Assembly (NCBI GenBank): GCA_947044405.1
Contig: CAMRHE010000054.1
Location: 6,897,501 to 6,961,500, forward strand
Direction: 5' to 3'
Length of the DNA: 64,000 nt
Origin: Leptodactylus fallax
Lineage: Eukaryota; Chordata; Amphibia; Anura; Leptodactylidae
The translations under genes and the position numbers were made by a program. The notes beneath the pieces are model-generated. The model saw nothing but the letters and a program-made list of their open reading frames with translations, ran no database searches and had not been told where the DNA came from. Positions 48,982 through 61,342 of the stretch are shown piece after piece. The stretch's first letter is position 1. Each line of letters starts with the position of its first letter.

Positions 48982-49017
48982 CAACCGTAAGGTCTTCAAA
49001 AAATCTCGTTCCCTCGG
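48982..49017 (-). CDS. DST: DST alternative microexon (PRERDFLKTLRL), with optional longer form to 48919
   Basis: The acceptor (attag) is followed by 12 codons PRERDFLKTLRL and a consensus donor gtgagt. The cassette is phase 0 on both sides, so it can be added between LSGDTL and PREKGRMRF without changing frame. The encoded PRER start copies the PREK start of the next exon, as expected for a duplicated or alternative cassette at this CH1 position. Reading continues open past the first donor for 63 nt (VSPSEACEF..., then an acidic EEVDDEDKG) to a second possible donor gtaggt. A 99-nt version ending at 48919 is therefore also in frame. Plakin genes are known to carry small alternative cassettes in the actin-binding domain. 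That the short form is used is inference from splice-site strength. Confidence 0.75.
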
Positions 49018-51154
49018 CTAATGAACACAACAGATAGAAAAAGAAGGCACAGCAAAGACACAAGACAGACCACAAATGAAGAGAAGAGTATGAAAAGAAC
49101 ATAATGAAGAGGAAGCATACAAGGCAAAGGAAGTCATGATCACAACATAAAACAGTAATGAAACTGGGCCGACTACACAAAGGGTTAGAAGCAACTGGAA
49201 CTAGAAAGATACAGAAGAAAATACTTGTACGATAAATGTAATATAACGTATTTTGATATTTGCAATAAATGTACCTAAGCTGATTATACAACTAACACCA
49301 TACACATGTAAATATGTGAGTTATGTGAGTTACAGATAACCACTCTTTTTATGCTAGGTTCACACTAGTATCGGCCTTTCCATTGTTCTGTTCCATTGGA
49401 GGACGTGACGCTACATCAGCGGTCACGTACAGAGACTGATGGATCCCAGTAACTATAATGGGATCTGTCGGATATCCGATCTTTAAAACTGAAACCGACA
49501 GAAAAAAAAAAGTCGGACTTGCAGGACTTTATTGTCCAGAAATTTTCGATGCATGCTGCAACAGTGTCTCCAACACAGATAAGAACGTTACCTTAGGAGT
49601 TTAGGTGTCAACCATGGGCATCACATCCATAACAGTCTAGGAGCCATGTTGGACCCAGTCTTTTGGCACTTTATTTTCTGTCAGATTACTTATGAATCCA
49701 CTTGAAAAAAAAAAAATTGTGGCATGGTCCACCAGAACATTACTATGCTAAATCTAAGGCCCCATATTGTAGAAATGCAGAGTTATTGGCTGCTGCGGAA
49801 ACGCAGCAGAAAAAATGCTGCGTATTACAGTACCAGCAGAAAAAAAAATGCTGCAGAAAAGCCGCATTTTTGAAAAACTATAAATTTAATAAGGGAAGAA
49901 AAAACGCAGAGGAAAAAAAAAAGCAATGAAAAACACTGTGAAACAAAATGTAATGAGTTTCTAATGCGTTTTTTCCACTGTGTTATTTAGACTGTGGTTA
50001 ACTATGTAGGGCCTTAGCCTTAGGCTACACATGACAAAACTCAACTATAAATGTTGTGGGAAAAAAGCAGTGGAAATGCAGCAGGAAAAAAACAGCATTT
50101 TCAATTGCATTTTTACTGTGTTTTGCATTTTTGCTTCCACAATTTATAAGTTAAACACAGCATTCACTTTGTTGGGAATGTAAAATAGTGATTTTTGTCT
50201 GCTGCGATTCCACAACATGATATTCTACTAGGGGAGAATATTGTTGTGATATGGTGTCATGTGGAGACATCCTAGAGCAGCATCTATGGAGCTGTGGGGA
50301 CCCCTTGCACCATATTACTGGCCCCATGCACATGGCTCTACTATGTGCAGGGAGCTTACAGACATGGTTACACATGGTAGAAGTGAAGTACATTTCTGCA
50401 GCAGAAATCCATGGGGGAGTACACACGGCAGAATTTTTGTGGAGACCTGCAAACCTGTGAATGGGAGCTGTTTCTATACAAAATGTCTAACCACAACAAA
50501 ATATATTTGTTATATTTAATCTGAATTCACACACAGTGCAGGGCTTTGTGGAAAACAGTGTGATTAGATGTTTATTTAAAGTTTGAAGCAAATCTCTATA
50601 AAGTCTACGTACACTGACGTTTGTTTACTGTCAGCAACTTTCTTTCAAAGAGCAGAATGCTCCGAGTGTGATGTTTTTTCATAGGCTTCTCTTTAAAACA
50701 TACCTAACCTTTCAAGAAACATCCCCTAAATCAATAGTACTCCCTCTATTTTCTAATTTTCAGTCCTCCATGAAATGGTTAGTGGAGACTAACTGCTATG
50801 GTCTTTCCCATACAATACACACAAAGAGGAAAATGTGCTCCCTAACTCTCAGCATCTCACTCAACAAGATCATTTACTGATCTATATTGATGTGAATAAA
50901 ATACTTGGGATAAGAATGTCTTATTTAGCTGCATTAACCTCTGCCTGCGCTTCTTCTCTCACTCATTGAGCTCCTGCTCATCCCCCTCCAAACCCTATTC
51001 ATGGACTTCTATATAATCTGATAAATATGTGGCCTGCATTTGTCCCCAAGATGGATTTAGGAGAGATTTCAAAGTAAATGTCAGTGTAGGAGTAAGTGGG
51101 GGACTAGGAAAAGGATCAAATAAGTGGAGAAAGAAGCTCACTTCTTCACTAAGA
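49018..51154. other. DST intron between microexon and inverted Tc1
   Basis: About 49352-49595 is a SINE-like copy (gctaggttcacactagtatc). About 49755-50015 and about 50015-50230 are two copies of the 'gccccatattgtag / acgcagcag' family. No gene is recognised in the rest. Confidence 0.5.
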
Positions 51155-51156
51155 TA

Positions 51157-52725
51157 CAGTGGGGAAAAAAGTATTTAGTCAGTCACCAATTGTGCAAGTT
51201 CTCCCACTTAAAAAGATAAGAGAGGCCTGTAATTGTCATCATAGGTAGACCTCAACTATGAGAGACAAAATGAGAAAACATATCTAGAAAATCACATTGT
51301 CTGATTTTTAAAGAATTTATTTGCAAATTATGGTGGAAAATAAGTATTTGGTCAATAACAAAAGTTCATCTCAATACTTTGTTATATATCCTTTGTTGGC
51401 AATGACAGAGGTCAAACGTTTTCTGTAAGTCTTCACAAGGTTGGCACACACTGTTGCTGGTATGTTGGCCCATTCCTCCATGCAGATCTCCTCTAGAGCA
51501 GAGATGTTTTGGGGCTGTCGCTGGGAAACACAGACTTTCAACTCCCTTCAAAGGTTTTCTATGGGGTTGAGATCTGGAGACTGGCTAGGCCACTCCAGGA
51601 CCTTCAAATGCTTCTTACGAAGCCACTCCTTCGTTGCCATGGCGGTGTGCTTGGGATCATTGTCATGCTGAAAGACCCAGCCACGTTTCCTCTTCAATGC
51701 CCTTGCTGATGGAAGGAGGTTTGCACTCAAAATCTCACGATACATGGCCCCATTCATTCTTTCATGTACACGGATCAGTCGTCCTGGTCCCTTTGCAGAG
51801 AAACAGCCCCAAAGCATTATGTTGCCACCCCCATTCTTCACAGTAGGTATGGTGTTCTTTGGATGCAACTCAGCATTCACTCTCCTCCAAACAGGACAAG
51901 TTGTGTTTCTACCAAACAGTTCTACTTTGGTTTCATCTGACCATATGACATTCTCCCAATACTCTTCTGGAACATCGAAATGCTCTCTAGCAAACTTCAG
52001 ACTGGCTTAAGTAGGGGGACACGTCTGGCATTGGCAGCGTAGTGTGTTACTGACAGTAGCCTTTGTTATGTTAGTACCAGCTTTCTGCAGGTCATTCACT
52101 AGGTCCCCCCGTGTGGTTCGGGGATTTTTGCTCACAGTTCTTGTGATCATTTTGACCCCACGGGGTGAGATCTTGCCTGGAGCCCCTGATCGAGGGAGAT
52201 TATCAGTGGTCTTGTATGTCTTCCATTTTCTAATTATTGCTCCCACAGTTGATTTCTTTACACCAAGCTGCTTGCCTATTGCAGATTCAGTCTTCCCAGC
52301 CTGGTGCAGGTCTACAATTTTGTTTCTGGTGTCCTTCCACAGCTCTTTGGTCTTCATCATAGTGGAGTTTGGAGTGTGACTGTTTGAGGTTGTGGACAGG
52401 TGTCTTTTATACTGACAACAATTTCAAACAGGTGCCATTACTACAGGTAATGAGTGGAGGACAGAGGAGCCTCTTAAAGAAGAAGTTACAGGTCTGTGAG
52501 AACCAGAAATCTTGTTTGTTTGTAGGTGACCAAATACTTATTTTCCACCATAATTTGCAAATAAATTCTTTAAAAATCAGACAATGTGATTTTCTGGATT
52601 TGTTTTCTCATTTTATCTCTCTTAGTTGAGGTCTACCTATGATGACAATTACAGGCCTCTCTCATCTTTTTAAGTGGGAGAACTTGCACAATTGGTGGCT
52701 GGCTAAATACTTTTTTTCCCCACTG
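51157..52725 (-). mobile_element. Tc1-like transposon, inverted relative to the intact copy
   Basis: The ends CAGTGGGGAAAAAAGTATTT and TACTTTTTTTCCCCACTG are flanked by TA (51155-51156, 52726-52727). It is collinear with 45456-47058 in reverse orientation, with few mismatches by eye. Confidence 0.95.
51366..52360 (-). pseudogene. Tc1-like transposase, frameshifted copy
   Basis: It starts [18 protein letters not shown] and reads correctly through the DNA-binding half to SNTLRCQ, then loses frame at about 52010-52040. The catalytic part [35 protein letters not shown] and PDLNPIENL is open from 51880 to 51548, then shifts again before the end NKVLR/KGYITKY. There are at least three frame changes. 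Confidence 0.93.
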
Positions 52726-52727
52726 TA

Positions 52728-54259
52728 TATTGTATTTATTATATTTTCTTGCACTATTGATTTATGCAAAGTTTGTTGAAAAGTTACGCTAGGTTCAACC
52801 AAGCATTCGGCTTTCCGTTCTACGGGTCCACTTGGGGGACCAAAAAAACTAAATCTAATCCGCTTAAAAAACGGTTACCCACGGAAACCCGCGAACCCCA
52901 TAGGCTATAGTGAGTACCGCCTAGTTTCCGCCCGAAAAATGCAAAAAGAAAAGTCCTGCTTGCAGGACTTTTCACTTCGTATTTTTCAAGAGGATTCAGG
53001 GACGGAAACCCCGAATGTAGTTCCAACGCTAGTGTGAACCTAGCCTTAGTGACCATTTAAGACTTGAAAAACACAATATAAAGGCATGTACAATATGGCC
53101 AAAATAATACCAGCACTAGGCTAAGGCCCCAGGTAGCGGTCCACAGCAAAAAAGGAAAAACCCTCGTCGGAAATGCATTGTGGTTTTTCCGCAGCGCTTT
53201 TCACAGAAATGCGCTTCAGTTATAGCCATAGGCAAACCGCCAGCTTTTCCATAGGTATAATTGGCTTGCTGCGATTTCCAAAAATGCAACAGTTTTGGAT
53301 ATCGCAGCATGTCTGCTGTGGATATTTTTCTGCAATGTGTGGATGGCATTAGCCAGAATCCCACCCACTTTGCAGGGAGTGTAAAATGCCGCAATTTTTG
53401 CCGTGGCATTTCCACCACGCCAAAATCACAGCTACGTGGGGCCCCAGCCTGAAACTGTAATAAAAATGTTACAAAAACTGCGTGTGCGTTTCCAGTTTAG
53501 CAAGCTATTCCTCTTAGGCTCTTGCACACTGTGTCAGACCCTATGTTTGGTGTAAATCATGGGAAATGCTCCCAGCATAAGCATCAATTGTATCCAGAGG
53601 CTTAATTTACCAGATGGTGGCCAACCAGTCAATCAGTTTTTGAAACCGTCTCAAAATCCTCAAAAGCTGATTTCAAATGATTCTTTTTAAAACCCATTGA
53701 TTTCAATGGGTTGTAAAAACCATCCGCATTTTTCCCTCTATTGGGGTGGCATAAGAAAGCATATAATTTTTATTTCAACTGTATAAAAAAATGCAGCATA
53801 CAGTGGACCACCATGTTTCACAACTGTAGTCAATTGGTGACGAATGTTACATTATGCCTACGTTGCCTCAATGGCATACGTTGCAGCCTTCCAACAGTTG
53901 TGTACATTGCATCCCTGTCATGGTGCCTGAGAGGGCCCAATGCAAAAAAAAATAAAAAATACAACACTACTAAGGGGAATGTATTGCTCATTTTGCATGG
54001 TGGGTACTGGAATTTGAAGTTATGCCTCTGGGCCCTGTGAGTTTATCCTAACACATTTTTGTGTGCCAGTTCGTAACAACACTATTTTCTGGAAGCCTAG
54101 AACCAAAAACATTCATTTTCACTTGAGGACAATAAATGACAAATACAACAAATTGGAAGAATATTATGCAGCAGAACCATACTGCAGTATTTTGCAACTA
54201 CATGAAATTACAATTAAAATCATTAAAAAAATAAATAAATAATAATAAAAAGGACTTAC
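52728..54259. repeat. intron with two interspersed repeat copies
   Basis: About 52784-53047 is a SINE-like unit with inverted ends (cgctaggttcaaccaagcat ... aacgctagtgtgaacctagc). About 53113-53455 is a 'ggccccaggtagcgg ... ctacgtggggccccagcc' unit, also with inverted ends. 53456-54259 looks unique. Confidence 0.6.
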
Positions 54260-54349
54260 CAGGGTATCTCCAGAAAGTACTTCTAATAAAGAGATCAGGT
54301 TATGTCCATCTCGCAGATCTTCATACAGATCTCCTACATGCTTCCGTAC
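54260..54349 (-). CDS. DST: DST exon, CH1 domain ([15 protein letters not shown]...)
   Basis: This is a 90-nt exon, phase 0 at both ends, translating to 30 residues that begin [18 protein letters not shown] and end LEVLSGDTL. It is preceded on the minus strand by a pyrimidine-poor acceptor ending ctgcag and followed by the donor gtaag. The DLYEDLRDG and LLEVLSG strings are the classic signature of the first actin-binding CH domain in plakins, spectrins and alpha-actinin. The exon has the size and phase expected for spectraplakins. The preceding exon (KTFTKW region) is not between here and the right edge, so it lies beyond the window. It joins either the 36-nt microexon at 49.0 kb or the PREKG exon at 39.6 kb. 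Confidence 0.93.
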
Positions 54350-55514
54350 CTGCAGGATAGGACAAATATATTAACTGTAGGCCTTATTCACACATCCACA
54401 TATCAAGTATGTGTGGTCTCTGCATTTCTTGCAAACTCCATACATTCTCATACGTTTCAATGTATTCATTCAGACAACCGTGTCGGAATACCTAACAATG
54501 GAAGCACGTCCTTTTTTTTTTTTTCACTGATGCTTATGCATCACATCAATGAATGAGTGTTACCTGTTTTTTACAAACCCAGAGACATAAAAAATATAGA
54601 AAAAGTTGATCTGCTTTTCACAAATGATCCCAATATTGTTTGTAATATCTTTCAATTTTTTGTACAATCCCATAATGGATGTCTGGAATCTAATGTGTAA
54701 GGCTAGCCTAAAGCATTGTGTTCATGCAAGTGCACGGACAGCCATTATTCAAATGGTAGGTTTTAAAATGACCATCATATGGCCATTATAGAATATGTGC
54801 ATTTCAATGGGTCTATTCACATGCCATTTATCTATGTCCATTTTTACGGTTAGGTTTTTTGAAGGCTGTGAAAAACATGTGACATAAACATGTGAATAGA
54901 CACATTAAATTAAATGCATTCTCAAAACGGACGTGTGGCATACATTTTTGCAATATCTGTCACACAGCCGTTTTGAGAACACATTTATCAAAGTGTCTGA
55001 TGTTGTTTGATAAATCTGTCATATTCTCAGACTGTCTAGTCTAACTTTACACCTCCTATTACTTGGCTTAGTTTACACCAGAAAAACGTGCCACATCCCC
55101 TTTTGCAAAGCCATTCCCCTTTTGTCATTCAAATCGTAAAAGTTTCTAAAAACCTTTATAAATGTGGTGCACGGAATGTTAGGCTAAGGCCCCATGTAGC
55201 GGGCCACAGCAAAAAAGCGCATCACGCAGCTCTTCTCACAAACAGTGAAATACAATGGGTGTCACACCCATTGACATACATGGGTTCTGTAATGGCCATG
55301 TGACGGCAGTGTTCTAAGGCCGTTATTCACATGGCAATGAGTAAGTCCAATATGTGGACTTGAACAGGTCAATATGGACATAGTCTTGTGAAAAAGACCT
55401 AAGGCTAGAGGCACACATCTGAAGTGCAAAACGCCCATGAAAAATATCCATTTTTCATGGCCGTCTTGTACCCAAGGGGCACCTGTTTTCACTGATCTCC
55501 CATATATTTCAGTA
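54350..55514. other. DST intron upstream of the CH1 exon
   Basis: Mostly unique. About 55183-55215 is the start of a 'gccccatgtagcgggccaca' repeat, and about 55240-55500 an inverted-word-rich SINE-like stretch (cacacccattgacatacatgg). The preceding DST exon was not found here. Confidence 0.5.
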
Positions 55515-56399
55515 TGCTACTTTCTATGGATTACTAAAAATTCATAAGGGCACTTCGCCCCTCAAGGGACGACCAATCGTCTCAGGGGTGAATTTGATTA
55601 CACTTTTACTTTGTTGTTTCTCTTTCCTCATATGTGAGGGATAGCATGGATCTCCTCATACGGCTGGATGGCATAACAGTCGAGTCACATTGTTATTTGG
55701 CAAGTATAAGTGTTGAATCATTATATAGCTCTATACCTCATAACATTGGTCTTAGGGCAACTGAGTTCTTTTTGAGAAGCCGGGGTACTTATCTTTTGGA
55801 TCATAACCAATTTGTCGTGTCATTATTGGAGTTTATATTGTTTGATGGTAAGGTCTACCATCAGCTCAGGGGGATTGCTATGAGGAGCCCTTGTGCCCCA
55901 ACTTATGCAAATCTCCTCTTGGGCTGCTGGGAAGACCAGTTTATATTTCCCTCTGAAGAGACGGTATGGAACCAATATATCGTTTCCTGGTATTGTTATA
56001 TTGACAATATTCTGATTTTGTGGTCAGGTTCTAAATATCAATTTACTGACTTTGTGACTGCTTTAAATCAGAACTATGTTGGCCTAGGTTTTACATATGA
56101 ACATTCCATTGCTTTCCTTGATTTAAAATTGTGGTAAAATGATCATGGGGTAATATCTTAAACCCTCTTCCGAAAACCCAATGACACGAATAACTTGTTG
56201 CACTGGAGAAGCCACCATCCACCGATATTAAAACGTGGGATACCGAAAGGTCAATTCCTCAGGGTTCGGAGGAATTGTTCCACCCCTGTGGGATTTAATA
56301 CACAATTGAGATCTCTCTTTTTACGGTTTATGGACAGAGATTACCCTGAAAAAATAATTAAAATGGCTCTCACTCATGCACCATTAAGAGTTCTGTAAC
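55515..56399 (+). pseudogene. Penelope-like reverse transcriptase fragment
   Basis: The frames join as FYGLLKIHKGTSPLKGRPIVSG, ISVESLYSSIPHNIGLRAT, LRGIAMRSPCAPTYANLLLG, WYCYIDNILILWSGS (the YxDD box changed to YIDN), then TLFRKPNDTNNLLHWRSHHP and KRGIPKGQFLRVRRNCS. The order and wording are those of Penelope-like elements. Stops and frameshifts near 55630 and 56140 and the altered catalytic Asp make it inactive. Confidence 0.85.
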
Positions 56400-56449
56400 A
56401 GGTCATGTTTTCCAACTGCGTGATTTTCATAACTGCTACTGTGGTGTTA

Positions 56450-58082
56450 CAGTGCCTTGCGAAAGTATTCGGCCCCCTAGAACTTTTCAACCTTTTGCCA
56501 CATTTCAGGCTTCAAACATAAGGATATAAAATTTTAATTTTTTGGTGAAGAATCAACAACAAGTGGGACACAATTGTGAAGTGGAACAAAATTTATTGGT
56601 TATTATAAACTTTTGTAAAAAATAAAAAACTGAAAAGTGGGGCATGCAATATTATTCGGCCCCTTTACTTTCAGTGCAGCAAACTCACTCCAGAAGTTCA
56701 GTGAGGATCTTTGAATGATCCAATGTTGTCCTAAATGACTGATGATGATAAATATAATCCACCAGTGTGTAATTAAGTCTCCGTATAAATGCACCTTCTC
56801 TGTGATAGTCTCAGGGTTCTGTTTAAAGCGCAGAGAGAATCATGAAGACCAAGGAACACACCAGGCAGGTCCGTGATACTGTTGTGGAGAAGTGTAAAGC
56901 CGGATTTGGATACAAAAAGATTTCCCAAACTTTAAACATCCCAAGGAGCACTGTGCAAGCGATCATATTGAAATGGAAGGAGTATCAGACCACTGCAAAT
57001 CTACCAATACCAGGCCGTCCCTCTAAACTTTCATCTCAAACGAGGTGAAGACTGATCAGAGATGCAGCCAAGAGGCCCATGATCACTCTGGATGAACTGC
57101 AGAGATCTACAGCTGAGGTGGGAGAGTCTGTCCATAGAACAACAATCAGTCGTACACCTCACAAATCTGGCCTTTATGGAAGAGTGGCAAGAAGAAAGCC
57201 ATTTCTCAAAGATATCCATAAAAAGTCTGGTTTAAAGTTTGCCACAAGCCACCTGCGAGACACACCAAACATGTGGAAGAAAGTGCTCTGGTCAGATGAA
57301 ACCAAAATCGAACTTTTTGGCCACAATGCAAAACGATATGTTTGGCGTAAAAGCAACACAGCTCATCACCCTGAACACACCATCCCCACTGTCAAACATG
57401 GTGGTGGCAGCATCATGGTTTGGGCCTGCTTTTCTTCAGCAGGGACAGGGAAGATGGTTAAAATTGATGGGAAAATGGATGGAGCCAAATACAGGACCAT
57501 TCTGGAAGAAAACCTGTTGGAGTCTGCAAAAGACCTGAGTTCTAGGAAGGAGATTTATCTTCCAACAAGACAATGATCCCAAACATAAAGCAAAATCTAC
57601 AATGGAATGGTTCACAAATAAACGTATCCAGGTGTTAGAATGGCTAAGTCAAAGTCTAGACCTGAATCCAATCGAGAATCTGTGAAAAGAGCTGAAAACT
57701 GCTGTTCACAAACGCTCTCCATCCAACCTCACTGAGCTCGAGCTGTTTTCCAAGGAAGAATGGGCAAGAATTTCAGTCTCTTGATGTGCAAAACTGATAG
57801 AGACATACCCCAAGTGACTTGCAGCTGTAATCGCAGCAAAAGGTGGCGCTACAAAGTATTAACTTAAGGGGGCCGAATAATTTGGCACGCCCTACTTTTC
57901 AGTTTTTTATTTTTTACAAAACTTTAAAATATCCAATAAATTTCATTCCACTTCACGATTGTGTTCCACTTGTTGTTGATTCTTCACCAAAAAATTTAAA
58001 TTTTATATCCTTATGTTTGAAGCCTGAAATGTGGCAAAAGGTTGAAAAGTTCAAGGGGGCCGAATACTTTCGCAAGGCACTG
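56450..58082 (+). mobile_element. Tc1-like transposon (CAGTGCCTTGCGAAAG family) inside the Penelope-like element
   Basis: The ends CAGTGCCTTGCGAAAGTATT and AATACTTTCGCAAGGCACTG are perfect inverted repeats with TA on both sides (56448-56449, 58083-58084). The inverted repeats extend nearly 200 bp. It is the third Tc1 family in the window. Confidence 0.95.
56842..57861 (+). pseudogene. Tc1-like transposase with several stops
   Basis: MKTKEHTRQVRDTVVEKCKA, helix-turn-helix (KKISQTLNIPRSTVQAIILK), GRPSKLS linker, stop at 57046. The reading then resumes: KVLWSDETKIELFGHNAKRY, VKHGGGSIMVWACFS, a frameshift at about 57545, [16 protein letters not shown] and LNPIENL followed by a stop. All catalytic words are traceable, but there are at least five disabling changes. 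Confidence 0.93.
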
Positions 58083-58084
58083 TA

Positions 58085-58398
58085 TCTATCTTGCACAGTG
58101 CACAAGACAAAGAGGGAGTTTCAGAGGAAGATTGGGGAACATATAAATGATATTTTGCATAAGCGTAATAATACTTTATCCAGACATGTGCTTGAATTCC
58201 ATGAGGGTGACCCCAAGACTTTGTCTTTTGTGGCTATCAAACAAATTCGCCCCTCCCCTAGGGGTAGTGATATTGATCGCCGCTTGTTACAAAAGGAAAT
58301 GCAATGGATATATCGCTTTAAATCATATACACCTTTTGGCCTTTATGAAGCATTGTTTTTGTATGTTTTCTCTGAATATGATGATATTTGTGTAACGT
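58085..58398 (+). pseudogene. Penelope-like element GIY-YIG endonuclease C-terminal fragment
   Basis: After the Tc1, the frame reads CTVHKTKREFQRKIGEHIND, then LSRHVLEFHEGDPKTLSFVA, IKQIRPSPRGSDIDRRLLQK and EMQWIYRFKSYTPFGL. The KTKREFxxRIxEH arrangement and the closing E..WI motif are those of the endonuclease of Penelope-like elements. Once the LTR insertion is discounted, the frame ends a few codons after FSEYDDIC. Confidence 0.85.
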
Positions 58399-59056
58399 CT
58401 CTCTCTGCCTGGTCGGGTCTCTGTTACACCCTCCGCTCGCATGCTGCGGCGCAGGAGGCGTGTTCAGTTTTATTCCATGCTTAGGGTTCTTGTTGCTGAA
58501 TCTGAACACTGTCCTAGTACCTCTTCTCTTTAATTGAATTTCAGCCACACTCGTCTCCTGCATCTTGCTTCTCTCTGCTCCTCAAACAGTTAATCTTAGC
58601 CTTGCCTGTGTGACTGACAGCCTGTCTACCAATCAAGTCTGGACAGATTCTGGACTTACTATAAACAGGTCATCTGCTCACACATGGGCGCTGGCTATTG
58701 AGATTTTGTCCTGTGACTTTGTCCCTGCTAGCTCCTTTTTCTGTTATTATTGTATTTCTGAACTTTGGCTCCCCCTGTGACTACTCTTTTGGATTACGAT
58801 TTGGTACTGCTTTGTCTCTCTGGTTTGACCTCAGCTTGATGACTCTGCTTCTGTGTTGTTTTGTCTTGTCCTGTTCTGTGTATCACTTATTCAGAGAAGG
58901 GATTGTCACCAAGTTGCCCTACTACTGCCTAGGGTAGCTGAGACAAGTAGGCAGGGACAGGGGCTGTGTTGAGTTTAGGGCTCACTGTCTCTGTCTTCCC
59001 TTCTTCCCTTTCCAGCAGCAGCACTAGGGAATTGCACAACTAGCAATTCCCTTACA
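58391..59056. mobile_element. solo LTR (666 bp)
   Basis: It begins TGTAACG and ends CTTACA (TG...CA), flanked by the 5-bp direct repeat atttg (58386-58390, 59057-59061). There is no internal retroviral or gypsy coding region, so this is a recombined single LTR. Which class it belongs to cannot be told by eye. Confidence 0.8.
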
Positions 59057-60082
59057 ATTTGTTAATATATCTGAGCTGACCTGCACTACCTGAGGACATA
59101 TTTACTCTATATCTATAGTTAATATTTATTCCCTTTTTTTCGTATCCTTTAATATTAACATTCCTTCTATATGAATTATGCATTCAGTTTCTATCTATGG
59201 GTTTATACTGTCACTATAATTACATTTGCTATGTTCAATCTGGGTTGAGATTGTCATTTGTTATTAGGTTAGTATAACAGCACACAAATCCCTGGGACTA
59301 ACTTCTGCATGCTCCTAAATTTAGCCATTATATATGCCGATGATCTATATGTATTTTAAAATGTATTTATATATATATGGTTACGTAAGTGCGTTTCACT
59401 ATTACCGAGTGAAGTGCCTCTTACACTTGGGGCGTTTGGAGTCGCCTACATGGTGACATTGCGCATCTCATGTTTCTTCTGGTGTGGGGGTGTCGTGAAG
59501 GAGGTATGGCGCTGTCTTTGGGCATGCATTACTATTGCCCATTGTTGTTTATATCAAACAAGCCTTATAGAGTGTAGGTGTGTGTTTGTTTTCCATGTGA
59601 CTTGGGTGGAGTCTTGGATTTGAGGGGTGAACGTGAGCCAGAGATATATAAATCTGGCTGTTTTAGACACCTGTAGGCGGCGTCTCTCCTTCATACATCA
59701 TCAGATACGGACTTCTCCTTTATACCTATACATATGGATCCTTGACTTGTTTCATTAATCTATATCTACTGAACTGCAAGTATACCTGTGCTATGCATCC
59801 TAGCTTGGTAATATGGGAACTTTTTTTTCTGCTACGTATAAAACATTATTTTTGTGCTAACGTGAATTTGCACCAACAGCATTTTTCCTGGTGTAATAGT
59901 CCAAGGATGGCAGTATACTTCTAACTTGTAATATTTTGGGGGGGCGGAGCCTAGCCGCGATACGAGATGGTCGCCTAATCTCAGAGCTCCCAGCCTGAGT
60001 CTCACCAAGCGATGATTACAGCGACAAGCCCGTGGAGTGAACTGCTCCAAATTATACCGGAACGAGAGCTTACCTTCTGGAG

Positions 60083-61342
60083 ATGCCCAGGAAGCGCAAA
60101 TCGGCGGTGAAGCCGCAAAAACTCCTGGGGAGAGGAGCAAGATGGCGACGACCCGTGCGCAGCCACAACATCTAGGGCCTCGACTCCTCTGAGGGACCCT
60201 CCGGCAGAGACGCTCACGCTCTCCGCGCAGCGGAGAGCGCTGTCGGCCCCATCCCTGCAACAGCTGATTGATCGTGCGGACTCGGGACCGCACGAGTCTC
60301 CCCTCCCAGCGGGCCGGGGCGGGCGCGCAATTCGGGCCTACACAAAATGGCGTCACGGGGCCTAACGCTGCATCCAGCCTGGGGACGCAGCAATCGCCCA
60401 CTGCGAGCCCAGCGAAGCAGAAGCCAAGGCTCCAGAGCGCTGATCAGCAGGGAGAGGAGGTAAGCGACACCATACAACAAACACCTCCACCTGATTTCTT
60501 GACAGATGTACCGGCAACAGAAAATCTGTTAACTGAGGCCTCTTTGAAAAATATGCTTATGGCCTTTTGTAAGTCATTAAAGACAGACATGTCCCTTATG
60601 GTGAAACCGCTAGATAGAGATCTTCAAGAGTTAAAAAGCCGTACGGTACATGTTGAATCTAAAATGGCGGAATTTGCTGCATCGCATAACGCGCTTATAG
60701 ATGCACACTGCGACGTGGAAAGGGATGTGTCCTTCCTTAAAGCTAAGATAGCCGATTTAGAAGACCGTTCCAGAAGAAATAATTTAAAATTTAGAGGGAT
60801 CCCAGAATCAATACCTCCAAAAGATTTAACCGTTTTCCTCCAAGATATGATAAGATCGTTTTTACCGAATTTCACGAAAATGGACTTAACTATTGACAGA
60901 GCTCATAGAGTTCCGAGACCCTCACATTTAGATGAAACGATACCCAGGGATGTTCTAGCAAAGATCCATTTTTACCTTACAAAAGAGTTGGTTCTGCTGA
61001 CTTCACGGAAAACAGACAGCCTGCCTGAACCATATCACATGATCTCCATTTATTCAGATCTCTCAGCCACGACACTACAAATCAGGAGGCAATTTATCCC
61101 TTTTTACTACAGCATTACGCCAGCACCACATTTTGTATAAATGGGGATTCCCGGTCCGTGTGATCTTCTCCCGCAATAACCTCGTACATGTCATCAAGAC
61201 TCTGGAGGAAGGGAAAAAATTGCTAAATGCCTGGAATATTCCGATGGTTGATCCTCCAATCAAAGACCCACCTGGTCCAGTATCAGATGGCTGGCGCCAG
61301 GCGAAAACCCAAAGACGTCCACTTAGAGGGCTACAAAGCTAG
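60083..61342 (+). pseudogene. LINE ORF1 (RNA-binding chaperone type), frameshifted
   Basis: The probable original start MPRKRKSAVKPQK at 60083 leads to an early stop. The main open part is 60268-61140. It has a disordered Pro/Ser-rich start, then a coiled coil (about KPLDRDLQELKSR to FLKAKIADLEDR), and the L1 ORF1p signature RSRRNNLKFRGIPE (RRM domain). Next come AHRVPRP and a C-terminal domain. A frame change at about 61100 separates it from HHILYKWGFPVRVIFSR and DEGLQFL-like EEGKKLLNAW, the usual end. Two frameshifts. Confidence 0.85.

Larger units (their letters stand above)
55515..59930 (+). mobile_element. Penelope-like retroelement, 5'-truncated and twice interrupted
   Basis: It codes for a Penelope-type reverse transcriptase followed by a GIY-YIG-type endonuclease region. 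It is broken by a Tc1 (56450-58082) and a solo LTR (58391-59056). Downstream non-coding sequence to about 59.9 kb, with cttacacttggggcg and gatatataaatctggctg, is probably its 3' part. The right limit is set only by the LINE that starts at about 59935, so it is uncertain. Confidence 0.75.

Noticed and set aside
60268..61140. 290-codon frame as a host coiled-coil protein
   Set aside because: The RRNNLKFRGIPE signature and the following ORF2 identify L1-type ORF1.
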